Positions 28,076 to 37,196 of a stretch of 64,000 nt of DNA are shown here, piece by piece (the first letter of the stretch is position 1; the number at the start of each line of letters is the position of its first letter). The stretch is from positions 1-64,000 of the forward strand of contig CAKPJN010000003.1 in assembly GCA_934162665.1 (NCBI GenBank), read 5' to 3'. The stretch comes from an uncultured Bacilli bacterium. Lineage in GTDB: Bacteria; Bacillota_I; Bacilli_A; RF39; UBA660. Below the pieces are notes generated by a model that saw nothing but the letters and a program-made list of their open reading frames with translations, was not told the origin of the DNA and did not search any database. Both the position numbers and the translations under genes were made by a program.

Positions 28076-29986
28076 TTATTTTTGTTCTACTTTATATGCA
28101 TCTTCCATTGTAAATTCTACATTTTCTTCTATCCATTCTTTACGAGGAGCAACTTCATCACCCATTAAAACTGATACACGTTTTTCTGCTAATTGAGCGT
28201 CTTCTATATTTACTCTAATTAATGTTCTGGTACCTGGTTTCATAGTTGTTTCACAAAGCTGATCGGCATTCATTTCACCAAGTCCTTTATATCTTTGAAT
28301 TTCACATTTTTTACCTTTTGACTTTTCTTTCATTTCTTCAATTGTATATGCATATTCTATATTTTTACCACTTTGAATTTTAAATAATGGTGGAAGTGCA
28401 ACAAATAGTCTTCCATCTTCTATTAATGGCTTCATATAACGATAAAAGAATGTTAATAATAGACATTGAATATGACCACCATCTTCATCAGCATCGCTCA
28501 TGATAATAACTTTTTTATATTCGCAATCTTTAATATCAAAATTAGAACCATATCCGGCACCAATTGTATATATAATCGTATTTATTTCTTCATTTTTTAA
28601 TATATCTTCAGTTTTAGTTTTTTCTGTATTTAAAACTTTACCGCGTAATGGCAAAATAGCTTGATATTTTCTATCTCGTCCCTGTTTTGCAGAACCACCT
28701 GCTGAATCTCCTTCGACTAAGAATAATTCTTTTTTTGTTTTATCCTTGCTTTGAGCTGGCGCAAGTTTTCCAGATAGTGCTCTTTCTTTAGAACCTTTCT
28801 TAGTTCCTTTTCTAGCTTCTTCTCTGGCTTTTCTTGCAGCTTCTCTGGCTATTTTACTACGAAGGCTTTTATTAATAATTTCTGTTGCGATAGCTTTATT
28901 TTCTTCTAAGAAGACTTTCATCTGTTCAGTCACAATTGTATCAACAGCAACCCTTGCTTGTGGTGTTCCTAATTTTCCTTTTGTTTGACCTTCAAATTGA
29001 AGTATTGCTTCCGGGATTTTTAATGATATTACAGTAGTTAACCCTTCACGTACATCGCTACCTTCTAAGGCTTTATCTTTTCCTTTAATAAAACCATTTG
29101 ATTTAGCATAGTCATTAAAAACTCTAGTTAAGGCAGTTTTAAATCCTACTTCGTGAGAACCACCATCTATTGTTTTAACATTATTTACAAAACTAACAAT
29201 ATTTTCTGTATAGCTATCTGTATATTGAATTGAAACATCAACTTCAATATTATCTTTTACACCGTTTATTGATAAAACTTTATGTAAAACATTTTTTCCT
29301 TTGTTTAAATCTTCAACAAATTCTTCAATTCCTCTTTCGTAACAAAATTTAGCGTCTCTATTATCTTCTTCATCAATAACTTCTATGGTTATTCCTTTTA
29401 ATAAGAAAGCTGATTCTTGCATTCTTTCACATATTGTAGTATATGAAAAGTTTGTTGTAGTAAATATTTCATCATCAGGTAGGAATCTAACAATTGTACC
29501 TGTTTTATTAGTAGTTCCAACCTTTTTTAAAGGCACTGCGACATGACCGCCATTTTCAAAGCGAATATAATATTCTCCTTTATCTCTTTTAATGGTTACT
29601 TCCATCCACTTAGATAGAGCATTAACTACACTTGAACCTACACCATGTAGTCCACCTGATACTTTATAACCATCTGTTTCAAATTTTCCTCCAGCATGAA
29701 GAATTGTAAATATTACTTCTGGAGTTGATTTTCCTGATGAGTGCATACCAATTGGTACTCCACGTCCATGATCTTCTATACTAACACTTTTATCTTTATG
29801 TAGGGTAATTTTAATGTAATCACCAAAACCATTGATTGCTTCATCTACAGAATTATCTACTATTTCCCATACTAAATGATGCAGACCTCTTTTATCAGTT
29901 GAACCTATATACATACCAGGTCTTTTTCTAACTGCGTCAAGTCCTTCTAATATTTTTATTGATGAATCATCATATTTTAATGCCAT
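28076..29986 (-). CDS. parE: DNA topoisomerase IV subunit B
   Basis: The 636-residue protein starts at the ATG at 29986, after TAGGAG. The GHKL ATPase has DAVRKRPGMYIGS, VDNSVDEA, GRGVPIGMH and GGLHGVGSSVVNALS. The Toprim domain has LVEGDSAGGSAKQGRDRKYQAI and MSDADEDGGHI. Length and the EGDSAGG-PLRGK context match ParE/GyrB. Pairing with parC rather than gyrA fixes the call as ParE. It is the first gene of parE-parC and is separated from the upstream genes by a strong terminator. Confidence 0.95.
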   Translation of the reverse strand: MALKYDDSSIKILEGLDAVRKRPGMYIGSTDKRGLHHLVWEIVDNSVDEAINGFGDYIKITLHKDKSVSIEDHGRGVPIGMHSSGKSTPEVIFTILHAGGKFETDGYKVSGGLHGVGSSVVNALSKWMEVTIKRDKGEYYIRFENGGHVAVPLKKVGTTNKTGTIVRFLPDDEIFTTTNFSYTTICERMQESAFLLKGITIEVIDEEDNRDAKFCYERGIEEFVEDLNKGKNVLHKVLSINGVKDNIEVDVSIQYTDSYTENIVSFVNNVKTIDGGSHEVGFKTALTRVFNDYAKSNGFIKGKDKALEGSDVREGLTTVISLKIPEAILQFEGQTKGKLGTPQARVAVDTIVTEQMKVFLEENKAIATEIINKSLRSKIAREAARKAREEARKGTKKGSKERALSGKLAPAQSKDKTKKELFLVEGDSAGGSAKQGRDRKYQAILPLRGKVLNTEKTKTEDILKNEEINTIIYTIGAGYGSNFDIKDCEYKKVIIMSDADEDGGHIQCLLLTFFYRYMKPLIEDGRLFVALPPLFKIQSGKNIEYAYTIEEMKEKSKGKKCEIQRYKGLGEMNADQLCETTMKPGTRTLIRVNIEDAQLAEKRVSVLMGDEVAPRKEWIEENVEFTMEDAYKVEQK

Positions 29987-30084
29987 TATTATCACTCCTA
30001 ATATTCAACTATTAATTATTATAGCGGATATTTAGAAGATTTTCAAATTAACTTTACTAATTTTTACAATAAATCAGTATATAA

Positions 30085-30124
30085 TAAAAAAGTTATCATA
30101 TTATTATGGATAATATGTAACTTT
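30085..30124 (-). terminator. Terminator upstream of parE
   Basis: Arms at 30089-30104 and 30110-30124 form a 15-bp stem with one bulged base and a short loop. On the minus strand TTTTTTATT follows. It ends the transcript of the 30131-30595 gene. Confidence 0.85.
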
Positions 30125-30130
30125 CTCTTT

Positions 30131-30595
30131 TTATTTTTGTTTAGTTAATTTGAGTTTATTTTCATTTATAAAACTTTCATAGGCATATTCATAACTTATA
30201 TATGGATATGTAATGGCTTTTATAATTGGAAACCTATCAACTACTTGATAAGCAATTTCACCATGATTATAGTATACTGGTTCCATATCTTGTGATATAT
30301 AACTAATATTAGTGATAATTTTAGGACTTTCTTGTTCTAAATATCTTATAGTAGCTATTGTTTTATTATAATGATCACTTAGGAAATCAGTGTAAATTTT
30401 TTCTAATTTATAAACATCTCCGACAAATGAATCTTCATATATATTATTATATTTAATATTGGTGTTATTATCCCCCTCTATTACCTCTTTTGTTACTGTG
30501 GAAGCATTTGATGTTATTAGATTTTTTACTATGTCAAATAATACTACATTTTCTTCTAATGAAAAATCAGGATTATTAACTGTATAATTAGCCAT
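30131..30595 (-). CDS. Hypothetical protein next to a broken zincin gene
   Basis: The 154-residue soluble protein has no recognised domain. It is rich in Asn, Ile, Tyr and acidic residues, and has a compact aromatic C-terminus (FPIIKAITYPYISYEYAYESF). It starts 5 bp after the stop of the frameshifted zincin gene and has no clear Shine-Dalgarno of its own (AAAGTATTAAAAAAC before ATG), so translation may depend on re-initiation. It ends at a strong terminator. A partner or substrate of the zincin is possible but unsupported. Confidence 0.55.
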   Translation of the reverse strand: MANYTVNNPDFSLEENVVLFDIVKNLITSNASTVTKEVIEGDNNTNIKYNNIYEDSFVGDVYKLEKIYTDFLSDHYNKTIATIRYLEQESPKIITNISYISQDMEPVYYNHGEIAYQVVDRFPIIKAITYPYISYEYAYESFINENKLKLTKQK

Positions 30596-30600
30596 GTTTT

Positions 30601-31724
30601 TTAATACTTTTTTAGTATATCTATTCTATATCCATATCCCACTAAATATTCTAAGCTCATTTCAGAGGAATTTTTAGATATTTCTTTTTGTAAATTAAGA
30701 CCTAGTTCATTATTTAATGAAGCAGCATCTATGGAATAGATTATTTTATATAAATCATATATTTCTTCTTTGGTATTAGCTCCAAAAAAATTATAAAAAC
30801 TAGATAAATTGCTATCATAAATAGCATTATAATAATCTTTTAATGAAACATTATCTCTACATATTCCAAGTAATAGAATAAGGGACTCTTTTTCTCTTTC
30901 TTTTGAGTAACTGAAATCCTTTTTACTAACAAGTTCTTCACTATATTTTTTCTTATTATATATTTCTGATTCAGCAACTGACTCTAACAAGGTTGAAAAA
31001 TATCCTTTTTCGTATTCTAGCACTTGATCTATATCGTTTTTTTGTTGTCTACAGGTACATGAATGTTCTCTTGTATGATTTGTTTCATGAAGTAGGATAT
31101 CTTTTAATAAGTCTGTATAATTTCTACTTGTATATAATTCTTTTCCTTTATCTATTAAACTTTTATTTATAACTATTAAGTTTTCTCTTGATCTATAGTA
31201 AGTTAGCGAAAGGGATGTATCATCATTTTCAATAACAACTTTTAAGTCTTTAATATTACAAAGATCTTCATTAATGTCATTAGTTGCTTTTGATATAACG
31301 ATTTCTAACGTTTCTTTTAAGATGGTATTAAAGTCTATGTCATTTTCTGTTTGATAGGCTTCATAACATGATTGATATTCTTTATTATTTTTTATATAAT
31401 TATCAGAACTTTTTTAATATTTTTTACAATAGAATCTAACTCGCAATTATAAATATAATCACATTTCTTAATTTCTTTTGATTTTCTTATTAACTTATTT
31501 ACTTCCATTTGTGTTAAATAAAATGATTCATGCTTATATTTGGGAATTATTTCATCAATATAATTATCTAATTCTATTAATTCTATATTATAATTGCTAT
31601 TTTCTGTGTTTTCGGTATATCTTTTAGGTGATGTGTTACATCCATTCATAGTAAATGACATAGTAGTTGCGATAGATATGGCTACTAGTTTTTTTCTCAA
31701 TGATATCAATTCTTTAATATTCAA
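30601..31724 (-). pseudogene. Zincin-like exported protein gene, split by a frameshift in an A6 run
   Basis: A TTG start at 31724 (behind AAGGGG) opens a frame with a basic N-terminus and a lipoprotein-like hydrophobic segment ending in GC (ISIATTMSFTMNGC). It closes early at 31392. A second frame, open from 31413 to 30601 with no start codon of its own near its beginning, carries on without a gap in composition. It contains the zinc motif LLHETNH (31075-31089 encodes HETNH), a Cys-rich CTCRQQ, and a likely third ligand in ESVAESE. The frames join at a T6 tract (31410-31415 on the plus strand), and a -1 shift restores about 373 codons. A lost base, an assembly error or programmed slippage would all explain this. 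An intact protein would be a cell-surface gluzincin. Confidence 0.7.
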
Positions 31725-31834
31725 GTATACCCCTTCTTTCAAATGGATATATTATAAAAGTTGCTATTTGGCAATTGATGCTGTTTTTATCTACTAGTTT
31801 TTCGGTGGTTTATGTACTTTTTTATAAATAAAAG

Positions 31835-31869
31835 CACATGTAATTATCTATTATAAGCAATTACATGTG
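31835..31869 (-). terminator. Hairpin after the 55-residue membrane protein gene
   Basis: Arms CACATGTAATT (31835-31845) and AATTACATGTG (31859-31869) are perfectly complementary, 11 bp, with a 13-base loop. On the minus strand CTTTTATTT follows, a moderate U-tract. Confidence 0.65.
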
Positions 31870-31905
31870 TTATATATTGTTTAGTTTAGTTTATGAATAT
31901 TAAAA

Positions 31906-32073
31906 TTATTCAACATCTTCTAATTTTTCATAAGCTGATTTAGCTATATTTTTAGCAGTTTTTTTCATATCAGATATTGCATTTGGGTTTTTTTTAACAT
32001 ACATATAACCAGCAGCTCCCATTCCTCCTAATATAGCAACTCTCATCATGTTTTTCATTGTTTTCTTTTCCAT
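31906..32073 (-). CDS. Small Gly-rich membrane protein, 55 residues
   Basis: An ATG at 32073 follows AGAGGTG at seven bases. The product begins MEKKTMKNMMRVAILGGMGA, then has a short hydrophobic Gly/Ala helix, a KKNPNAI turn and an amphipathic Lys/Ala helix ending in LEDVE. The pattern resembles small YtxH-like or cell-wall stress proteins (one helix plus a charged amphipathic tail), but it is too short to assign. The gene has its own terminator and lies 37 bp after the recD2 stop. Confidence 0.7.
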   Translation of the reverse strand: MEKKTMKNMMRVAILGGMGAAGYMYVKKNPNAISDMKKTAKNIAKSAYEKLEDVE

Positions 32074-32110
32074 TAATTATCACCTCTAATTTTATTATGA
32101 TAATTAAAAA

Positions 32111-34303
32111 TTATTTTATACCATTAATTAAAAAATATTTTATTGTTGTTCGTCTTATATCACTTGAAGTGTTATCTATCGCTTGTTTTAATGCGGATAT
32201 ATCACCTATTAAATATAGTTTCTTTTTGCTTCTAGTTATTCCTGTATAAATTAATTTTCTATATAACATTTTATTAAAACTTTTAACTATTGGTATAATT
32301 ACTATATCAAATTCACTTCCTTGAGCTTTATGAATAGAAATAGCATACGCTAGTCGAAATTTATTAAAGTTAGCAGGAGTATATTTTACAATGTTATTAT
32401 CAAAATCAATATGAATTTCTTTTTTAGGAGTGGTTATTATCTTTTTTATTATTCCTATATCACCATTATAGACGTTTTCTTCTGGCATATTAGTAAGTTC
32501 GATAACTTTATCTTGTTCTCTAAAGATAGTATCGCCTATTAAAATTTCTTTTTTATTTTTATTTTTTTCGTTAAATATAGTTTGAAGATTAGTATTAATT
32601 TCATCTATACCATATAGTGTTTTATACATAGGCGCTAAAACCTGAAAGTTTTTATATGATAAATCTTTATATGTAGTTGCGATTTCTTTCAAATTATTAA
32701 TTACCTCATTTGGAGGACATTCTATAAATGTTAGATCGTCTTCTTTATTAAATACATCTTTTTCTAAATTACCATTTCTAATATCGTAAGCTAAAGTAAT
32801 TATATTAGATTCTTTTCCTTGACGATATAGTTCTTTTAACTTAATAACATTTAATTTTTCACTTACTATTAAGTCATGTAGAACTTGTCCTGGACCAACA
32901 CTTGGTAATTGTTCTTCATCGCCTACTATTACGATCTTACAGTTAGTACTAATTCCTTTTAATAAGTTAGCCATTAGATATGTATCAATCATACTAGCTT
33001 CATCTATAACAATAAATTCAACTTTACTTTTATTATACTCATTTATCTGAAATTTATTGGTTTCTTTTTGCCATTTTAAAAATCTATGAATAGTAGATGC
33101 TTTTTGAAGGGTTGATTCACTAATACGTTTTGCCGCTCTACCAGTTGGAGCAACTAAAGCGACTTTTTCTTGTAACATTTCATATGAGAGATGGTTTACT
33201 TCTTTATATAATTCTATAATACCTTTCATTATTGTCGTTTTTCCAGTACCTGGTCCGCCGGTTATTATTAATAAATGTTTTGTAACACTATTTATTATAG
33301 CTTCTTTTTGTTCTTGATTATATTCTATTCCAAGATTTTTTTCAATTAAATTGAATATTGATTCTATATTATTTATTTCTATATCTTTTCTTCTTGATAA
33401 TAAGTTACAGCGTTTTACGATAAGGCATTCTGATTCATACATTTCTTTTAAGTAATATCTATCATCAACTTTTACTATTTTTAAATCTACTTCTAATTCT
33501 TCTAGAGCTTTTTCATATGAAGTATGATCAATATCTACTGTTAAGACTCTCTTTAAGTACGTATATATTTCATCTATATAGAAAAAACTATGTCCATATA
33601 AATTACTAACTTCATCCATAACATATAAAATAGCTGCTTTTACTCTAATTAGATCATCTTTTTTTATTCCACTTTTTAAGGCAATATAGTCCACTTTTTT
33701 AAAAGTTAAATCATTAATATCATTAATAACTTCATACATGTCTGATTCAATTACTTTAATAGTTTTATCTTTATAATAGTTATATATTAGCATTGAGTCT
33801 TTAGTGGTAAAACCAACTTCATTTAAGTAAATAATCACCTCATAACTTTTTTCATATTCTTTTAATTTGTTATGTAAGGTATCAGCATTTTGTTTAGTAA
33901 TAGTTGGTATTAAAATTAAGTTGTTAGGTTGTTCTAAAATTATTTTTAAAGTATCTTTTCCAAGAACATCAACTATTTTTTTAGCTTTTTTCTCACCTAT
34001 TCCTTTAAATAGTCCACTAGTTAAAAATTCTATAATAGAGTCTTTTTCTTCTGGCATACAACGTTCATAACTTTCTACTTGAAATTGTTCACCATATCTT
34101 TCGTGTTCAACTAGTTTTCCGTAAAATTTGTAAGTGTCCATTTCATTTAATTCATGAAAATATCCAGTAAAAGTAATAGTTCTATCAACATATATATCTA
34201 AGTCATCTGAATTAGTTTCTTTTACTTTGAATATACCAATATGATACCCTGCTTCAGATTTAAAAATACTTTTTCGATAATTTCCTTTTATATATGTTGA
34301 CAT
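32111..34303 (-). CDS. recD2: ATP-dependent DNA helicase RecD2
   Basis: The 730-residue protein has the long N-terminal region of RecD2 with helix-hairpin-helix repeats (SGLFKGIGEKKAKKIV). Walker A is ITGGPGTGKTTIMKG at ~345-358, Walker B is FIVIDEASMID, motif III is VGDEEQLPSVGPGQVL, and the C-terminal UvrD-like motif is LAYAISIHKAQGSEFD. RecD2 is a 5'-3' superfamily 1B helicase found without RecBC and linked to repair and replication-fork progress. Its start lies 10 bp after the mtaB stop, so the two form one operon. Length matches the family. Confidence 0.93.
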   Translation of the reverse strand: MSTYIKGNYRKSIFKSEAGYHIGIFKVKETNSDDLDIYVDRTITFTGYFHELNEMDTYKFYGKLVEHERYGEQFQVESYERCMPEEKDSIIEFLTSGLFKGIGEKKAKKIVDVLGKDTLKIILEQPNNLILIPTITKQNADTLHNKLKEYEKSYEVIIYLNEVGFTTKDSMLIYNYYKDKTIKVIESDMYEVINDINDLTFKKVDYIALKSGIKKDDLIRVKAAILYVMDEVSNLYGHSFFYIDEIYTYLKRVLTVDIDHTSYEKALEELEVDLKIVKVDDRYYLKEMYESECLIVKRCNLLSRRKDIEINNIESIFNLIEKNLGIEYNQEQKEAIINSVTKHLLIITGGPGTGKTTIMKGIIELYKEVNHLSYEMLQEKVALVAPTGRAAKRISESTLQKASTIHRFLKWQKETNKFQINEYNKSKVEFIVIDEASMIDTYLMANLLKGISTNCKIVIVGDEEQLPSVGPGQVLHDLIVSEKLNVIKLKELYRQGKESNIITLAYDIRNGNLEKDVFNKEDDLTFIECPPNEVINNLKEIATTYKDLSYKNFQVLAPMYKTLYGIDEINTNLQTIFNEKNKNKKEILIGDTIFREQDKVIELTNMPEENVYNGDIGIIKKIITTPKKEIHIDFDNNIVKYTPANFNKFRLAYAISIHKAQGSEFDIVIIPIVKSFNKMLYRKLIYTGITRSKKKLYLIGDISALKQAIDNTSSDIRRTTIKYFLINGIK

Positions 34304-34313
34304 ATTTGCACCT

Positions 34314-35585
34314 CTATTCCGCTATTAAATATGGATAATCTGATTTTGCTATTTTTACTTTTACTAAAGTGTTTGATGGTAATTGTTTGTTTATTTTTAC
34401 ATTTAGATAATTAGTTGTGTGTCCTAAGGTATTACCATCTTTATAATTTTCTGTTAATACTTCTACTTCATTACCAACAAACTTAGTTAGATAGTTATTT
34501 TCTAACTCTTTAGATACTGCTAAAAGTTTTCTAGCTCGTTCTTTTTTGATTTCGTTCGAAAGGTGATTTTCTAACTCCATTGCTTTTGTACCAGTTCTTT
34601 CTGAAAATGGAAAGACATGAATTTTACTAAATTCTAATTCTTTAGAAGTTTCGATAGTCTTTTGGAACATTTCTTCAGTCTCACCAGGAAAGCCTACAAT
34701 TATATCTGTTGTTATTGAAATGTCTTTTTTAATTTCCCTTAGTTTTTTTATTTTACTTTTAAAGTAATCTAAATCATATTTTCTATTCATTGATTTTAAT
34801 ATTTCATCACTACCTGCTTGAAGTGGTATATGTAAGTGATTTACTATTATATTGGAATCTTTAATAATATCTAAAACCTCATCAGTTAATTCAGTTATTT
34901 CTATAGATGAAATTCTTAATCTTTTTAAGCCTTCAATTTTTACTATTTCTCTTAATAAAGAAGCAAATGATGTATCTATATCAACACCATAATTTCCTGT
35001 ATGAATACCTGTTAATACTATTTCTTTATAACCATTTTTTACTAAAGCAGTAATTTCTTCTATAACTAAGGCTTTATCCTTACTGCGACATTTACCTCTG
35101 ACATATGGTATTATGCAGTAACTACAAAAGTTTTCACAACCATCTTGAATTTTTACGAAGGCTCTTGTTCTTCCTGGAAAAGAGTCAATGTACATATTTT
35201 CAAATTCGGTAATTTCTTCTTTATATAGTTTTACTAGCTGTTCTTTCTTTGTAAAATATTCATCTAAAAGTTCTACTATTTTTGATTTATCTTTATTGCC
35301 GATTATGATATCTAATCCTTCTATATTATAATCTTTATGTGACTCTATAAAACATCCCATCGCAACAACACATGCATTTTTATTTCTTTTAATAGCTGAT
35401 CTTATCATCTTTTTAGATTTAATATCACTGGTGTTAGTTACTGAACATGTATTTATTATATATACATCACAAACATCGTTGAAATCTTTAATAATGTAAT
35501 TGTTTTCTTTTAATTTATTTATTACAAATTCACTTTCATAGGCATTAACTTTACAGCCTAAACTTAAAACTCCGACACTTCTCAT
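34314..35585 (-). CDS. mtaB: tRNA t6A37 methylthiotransferase
   Basis: The ATG at 35585 gives 423 residues beginning MRSVGVLSLGCKVNAYES. The N-terminal MTTase domain has the three cluster Cys in LGCKVN, INTCSVTN and AMGCFIES. The radical SAM domain has GCENFCSYCIIPYVRGKCRS. A TRAM-like RNA-binding domain follows at ~365-423. NTCSVTN and the overall length favour MtaB (YqeV type) over MiaB. It converts t6A to ms2t6A at position 37 of tRNA-Lys. The RBS is weak (AGTGATTAAA). It leads the mtaB-recD2 operon. Confidence 0.92.
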   Translation of the reverse strand: MRSVGVLSLGCKVNAYESEFVINKLKENNYIIKDFNDVCDVYIINTCSVTNTSDIKSKKMIRSAIKRNKNACVVAMGCFIESHKDYNIEGLDIIIGNKDKSKIVELLDEYFTKKEQLVKLYKEEITEFENMYIDSFPGRTRAFVKIQDGCENFCSYCIIPYVRGKCRSKDKALVIEEITALVKNGYKEIVLTGIHTGNYGVDIDTSFASLLREIVKIEGLKRLRISSIEITELTDEVLDIIKDSNIIVNHLHIPLQAGSDEILKSMNRKYDLDYFKSKIKKLREIKKDISITTDIIVGFPGETEEMFQKTIETSKELEFSKIHVFPFSERTGTKAMELENHLSNEIKKERARKLLAVSKELENNYLTKFVGNEVEVLTENYKDGNTLGHTTNYLNVKINKQLPSNTLVKVKIAKSDYPYLIAE

Positions 35586-35886
35586 TTTAATCACTACTTT
35601 CTTTATATTTCTTATATTAACTATCTTTTTTTCTTTTTATACTATTTTGGCACACTTCCATTACTAGCAGATTATATCATATTGTTAATTTTTAAGCAAT
35701 AAGGGATAATGATAGAAATATATAAATTAACTATTAAAAACTATATCAAAAAGAAAAATATATTCAAGTGTTGCTTTAGTAAAATCCACAAAAAAATACT
35801 AAGTAAAATCGTAATATTTACCTAGCATTTTAACATTTTGGAATTGATATCTCCATTAATTTACAAATTTATTAGTTTTGTGTATA
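35586..35886. other. Gene-poor AT-rich gap between an acidic membrane protein gene and mtaB
   Basis: I see no convincing gene, hairpin terminator or operator in these 301 bases. A 38-codon plus-strand frame at 35709-35825 is present but has no well-spaced Shine-Dalgarno. The minus-strand promoter of mtaB probably lies in the first half. Confidence 0.5.
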
Positions 35887-36981
35887 TTATTGAAGATTTT
35901 TTTGTAATTCTTTTAATGTCATTAAGAATTCGTTTGTTTTTCTTATTTCTTCATCTAACTTCTCATAATTAGCAGTGTTTTCTAATTCCATATCATTGTT
36001 TGAAGCTTCTTTTACCTCAATTCCATATACTGGAGATATTACAGGACTGCTCTTAAATTTTTTAGTTTCATTATATGGAGTCCTAGTTTCACTATCTTCT
36101 AATTTTATATTATTAAACTCATCTAAAACTAATTTTTCTTGGTGAATTGTTATTTCTTCCTTGTTATCATTGATGATTTCAATTGGTGATGGTTCTTCAA
36201 TATCTATATCAGATGATTGGTTTATATTGTTTCTTAATTTTTCTAATTCAGCAATACTGATTGGTTTATTTTCATCATCTTCTTCATATTTTTCTACAGA
36301 GTTTTCATAATGCATTTCTTTACTTTTTTTCATTAGCTCATCTAAGCTTATAATCGCATTTGCCTCTTGTTCTTCTTCTAGTGATGTTAAAGAGATGCTT
36401 TTAGATACTTCTTGTGCTTTTTGTAATTCTTCAGTTAATCTTTTTAATTCTGCTTGTGCTTCTTCTTTTTTAGGCTCGATTTCTGTATATTGTAATTCAT
36501 CTTCTACTTTGACATCTGTCTCCATAGTATCTAGTATTAAATCTTCAACTTTTGCTGTTTCAATAGTTTCTTCCTTTATAAGTTCTTTTTCGTCTAAAAT
36601 TGGTTCAATTGTAATAGACTCATCTAATGCTTGATTTAAGGCACTTGGTGTTTCTGTAACATTTGTTTTTTCAATTTTTTCAACCAATTCAGTTTTTGAC
36701 GCCAAATCTTCTTTTTTCTCTACTTCTTCTACATATAAAACTTGAGTTGGTTTTTCTTCTACTAATTCTTTATTTGATTCAACTATTTTTGGTTCTTTTG
36801 ATAATTCTTCATTAACGTTATCTACTAACTTATTTAATTCCTTTGTATTTTGTTTTTGTTTTCTTTTGTAGTAATTCTTATCTATTAAATATATAATAAA
36901 GCATAAAAAACATGCTACTGCGACAACTATATATACTACTATTACTTCTTTTGATGTTAAAAACTCCATTACATCATTCAT
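35887..36981 (-). CDS. Acidic single-pass membrane protein with coiled coils, function unknown
   Basis: The ATG at 36981 lies six bases after AGAGGTG and gives 364 residues. One membrane helix (EVIVVYIVVAVACFLCFIIYLI) at ~11-33 is followed by a basic stop-transfer (KNYYKRKQKQ) and a ~320-residue tail. The tail is very rich in Glu, Lys, Ser and Thr, with coiled-coil stretches (KKEEAQAELKRLTEELQKAQ) and a helical end rich in Leu. By charge the tail should be cytoplasmic. The layout recalls scaffold or division-associated proteins such as EzrA- or GpsB-like adaptors, but no family can be named. It is monocistronic and divergent from the flippase gene. Confidence 0.7.
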   Translation of the reverse strand: MNDVMEFLTSKEVIVVYIVVAVACFLCFIIYLIDKNYYKRKQKQNTKELNKLVDNVNEELSKEPKIVESNKELVEEKPTQVLYVEEVEKKEDLASKTELVEKIEKTNVTETPSALNQALDESITIEPILDEKELIKEETIETAKVEDLILDTMETDVKVEDELQYTEIEPKKEEAQAELKRLTEELQKAQEVSKSISLTSLEEEQEANAIISLDELMKKSKEMHYENSVEKYEEDDENKPISIAELEKLRNNINQSSDIDIEEPSPIEIINDNKEEITIHQEKLVLDEFNNIKLEDSETRTPYNETKKFKSSPVISPVYGIEVKEASNNDMELENTANYEKLDEEIRKTNEFLMTLKELQKNLQ

Positions 36982-37196
36982 TTTGTTCACCTCTAATTAT
37001 AAGTTTAGCATAAACTATTTTTAATGAAAAGAAGCTATCGTTATTAATATAAACCATTTACATAATTGTTTACGTTTTTTTACAATTGTTCGATTTACAT
37101 TAATTGACTTTTACCCTCTATCTAATTGATATATTATATCATATCATATATTTAATAAAATGAATATATTTTTTATAAATTTTCATATATTTTAAT

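Noticed and set aside
35709..35825. A 38-codon plus-strand frame in the gap before mtaB
   Set aside because: The AAGGG upstream is only three bases from the ATG, the product is Lys/Ile-rich without pattern, and no promoter or terminator frames it.
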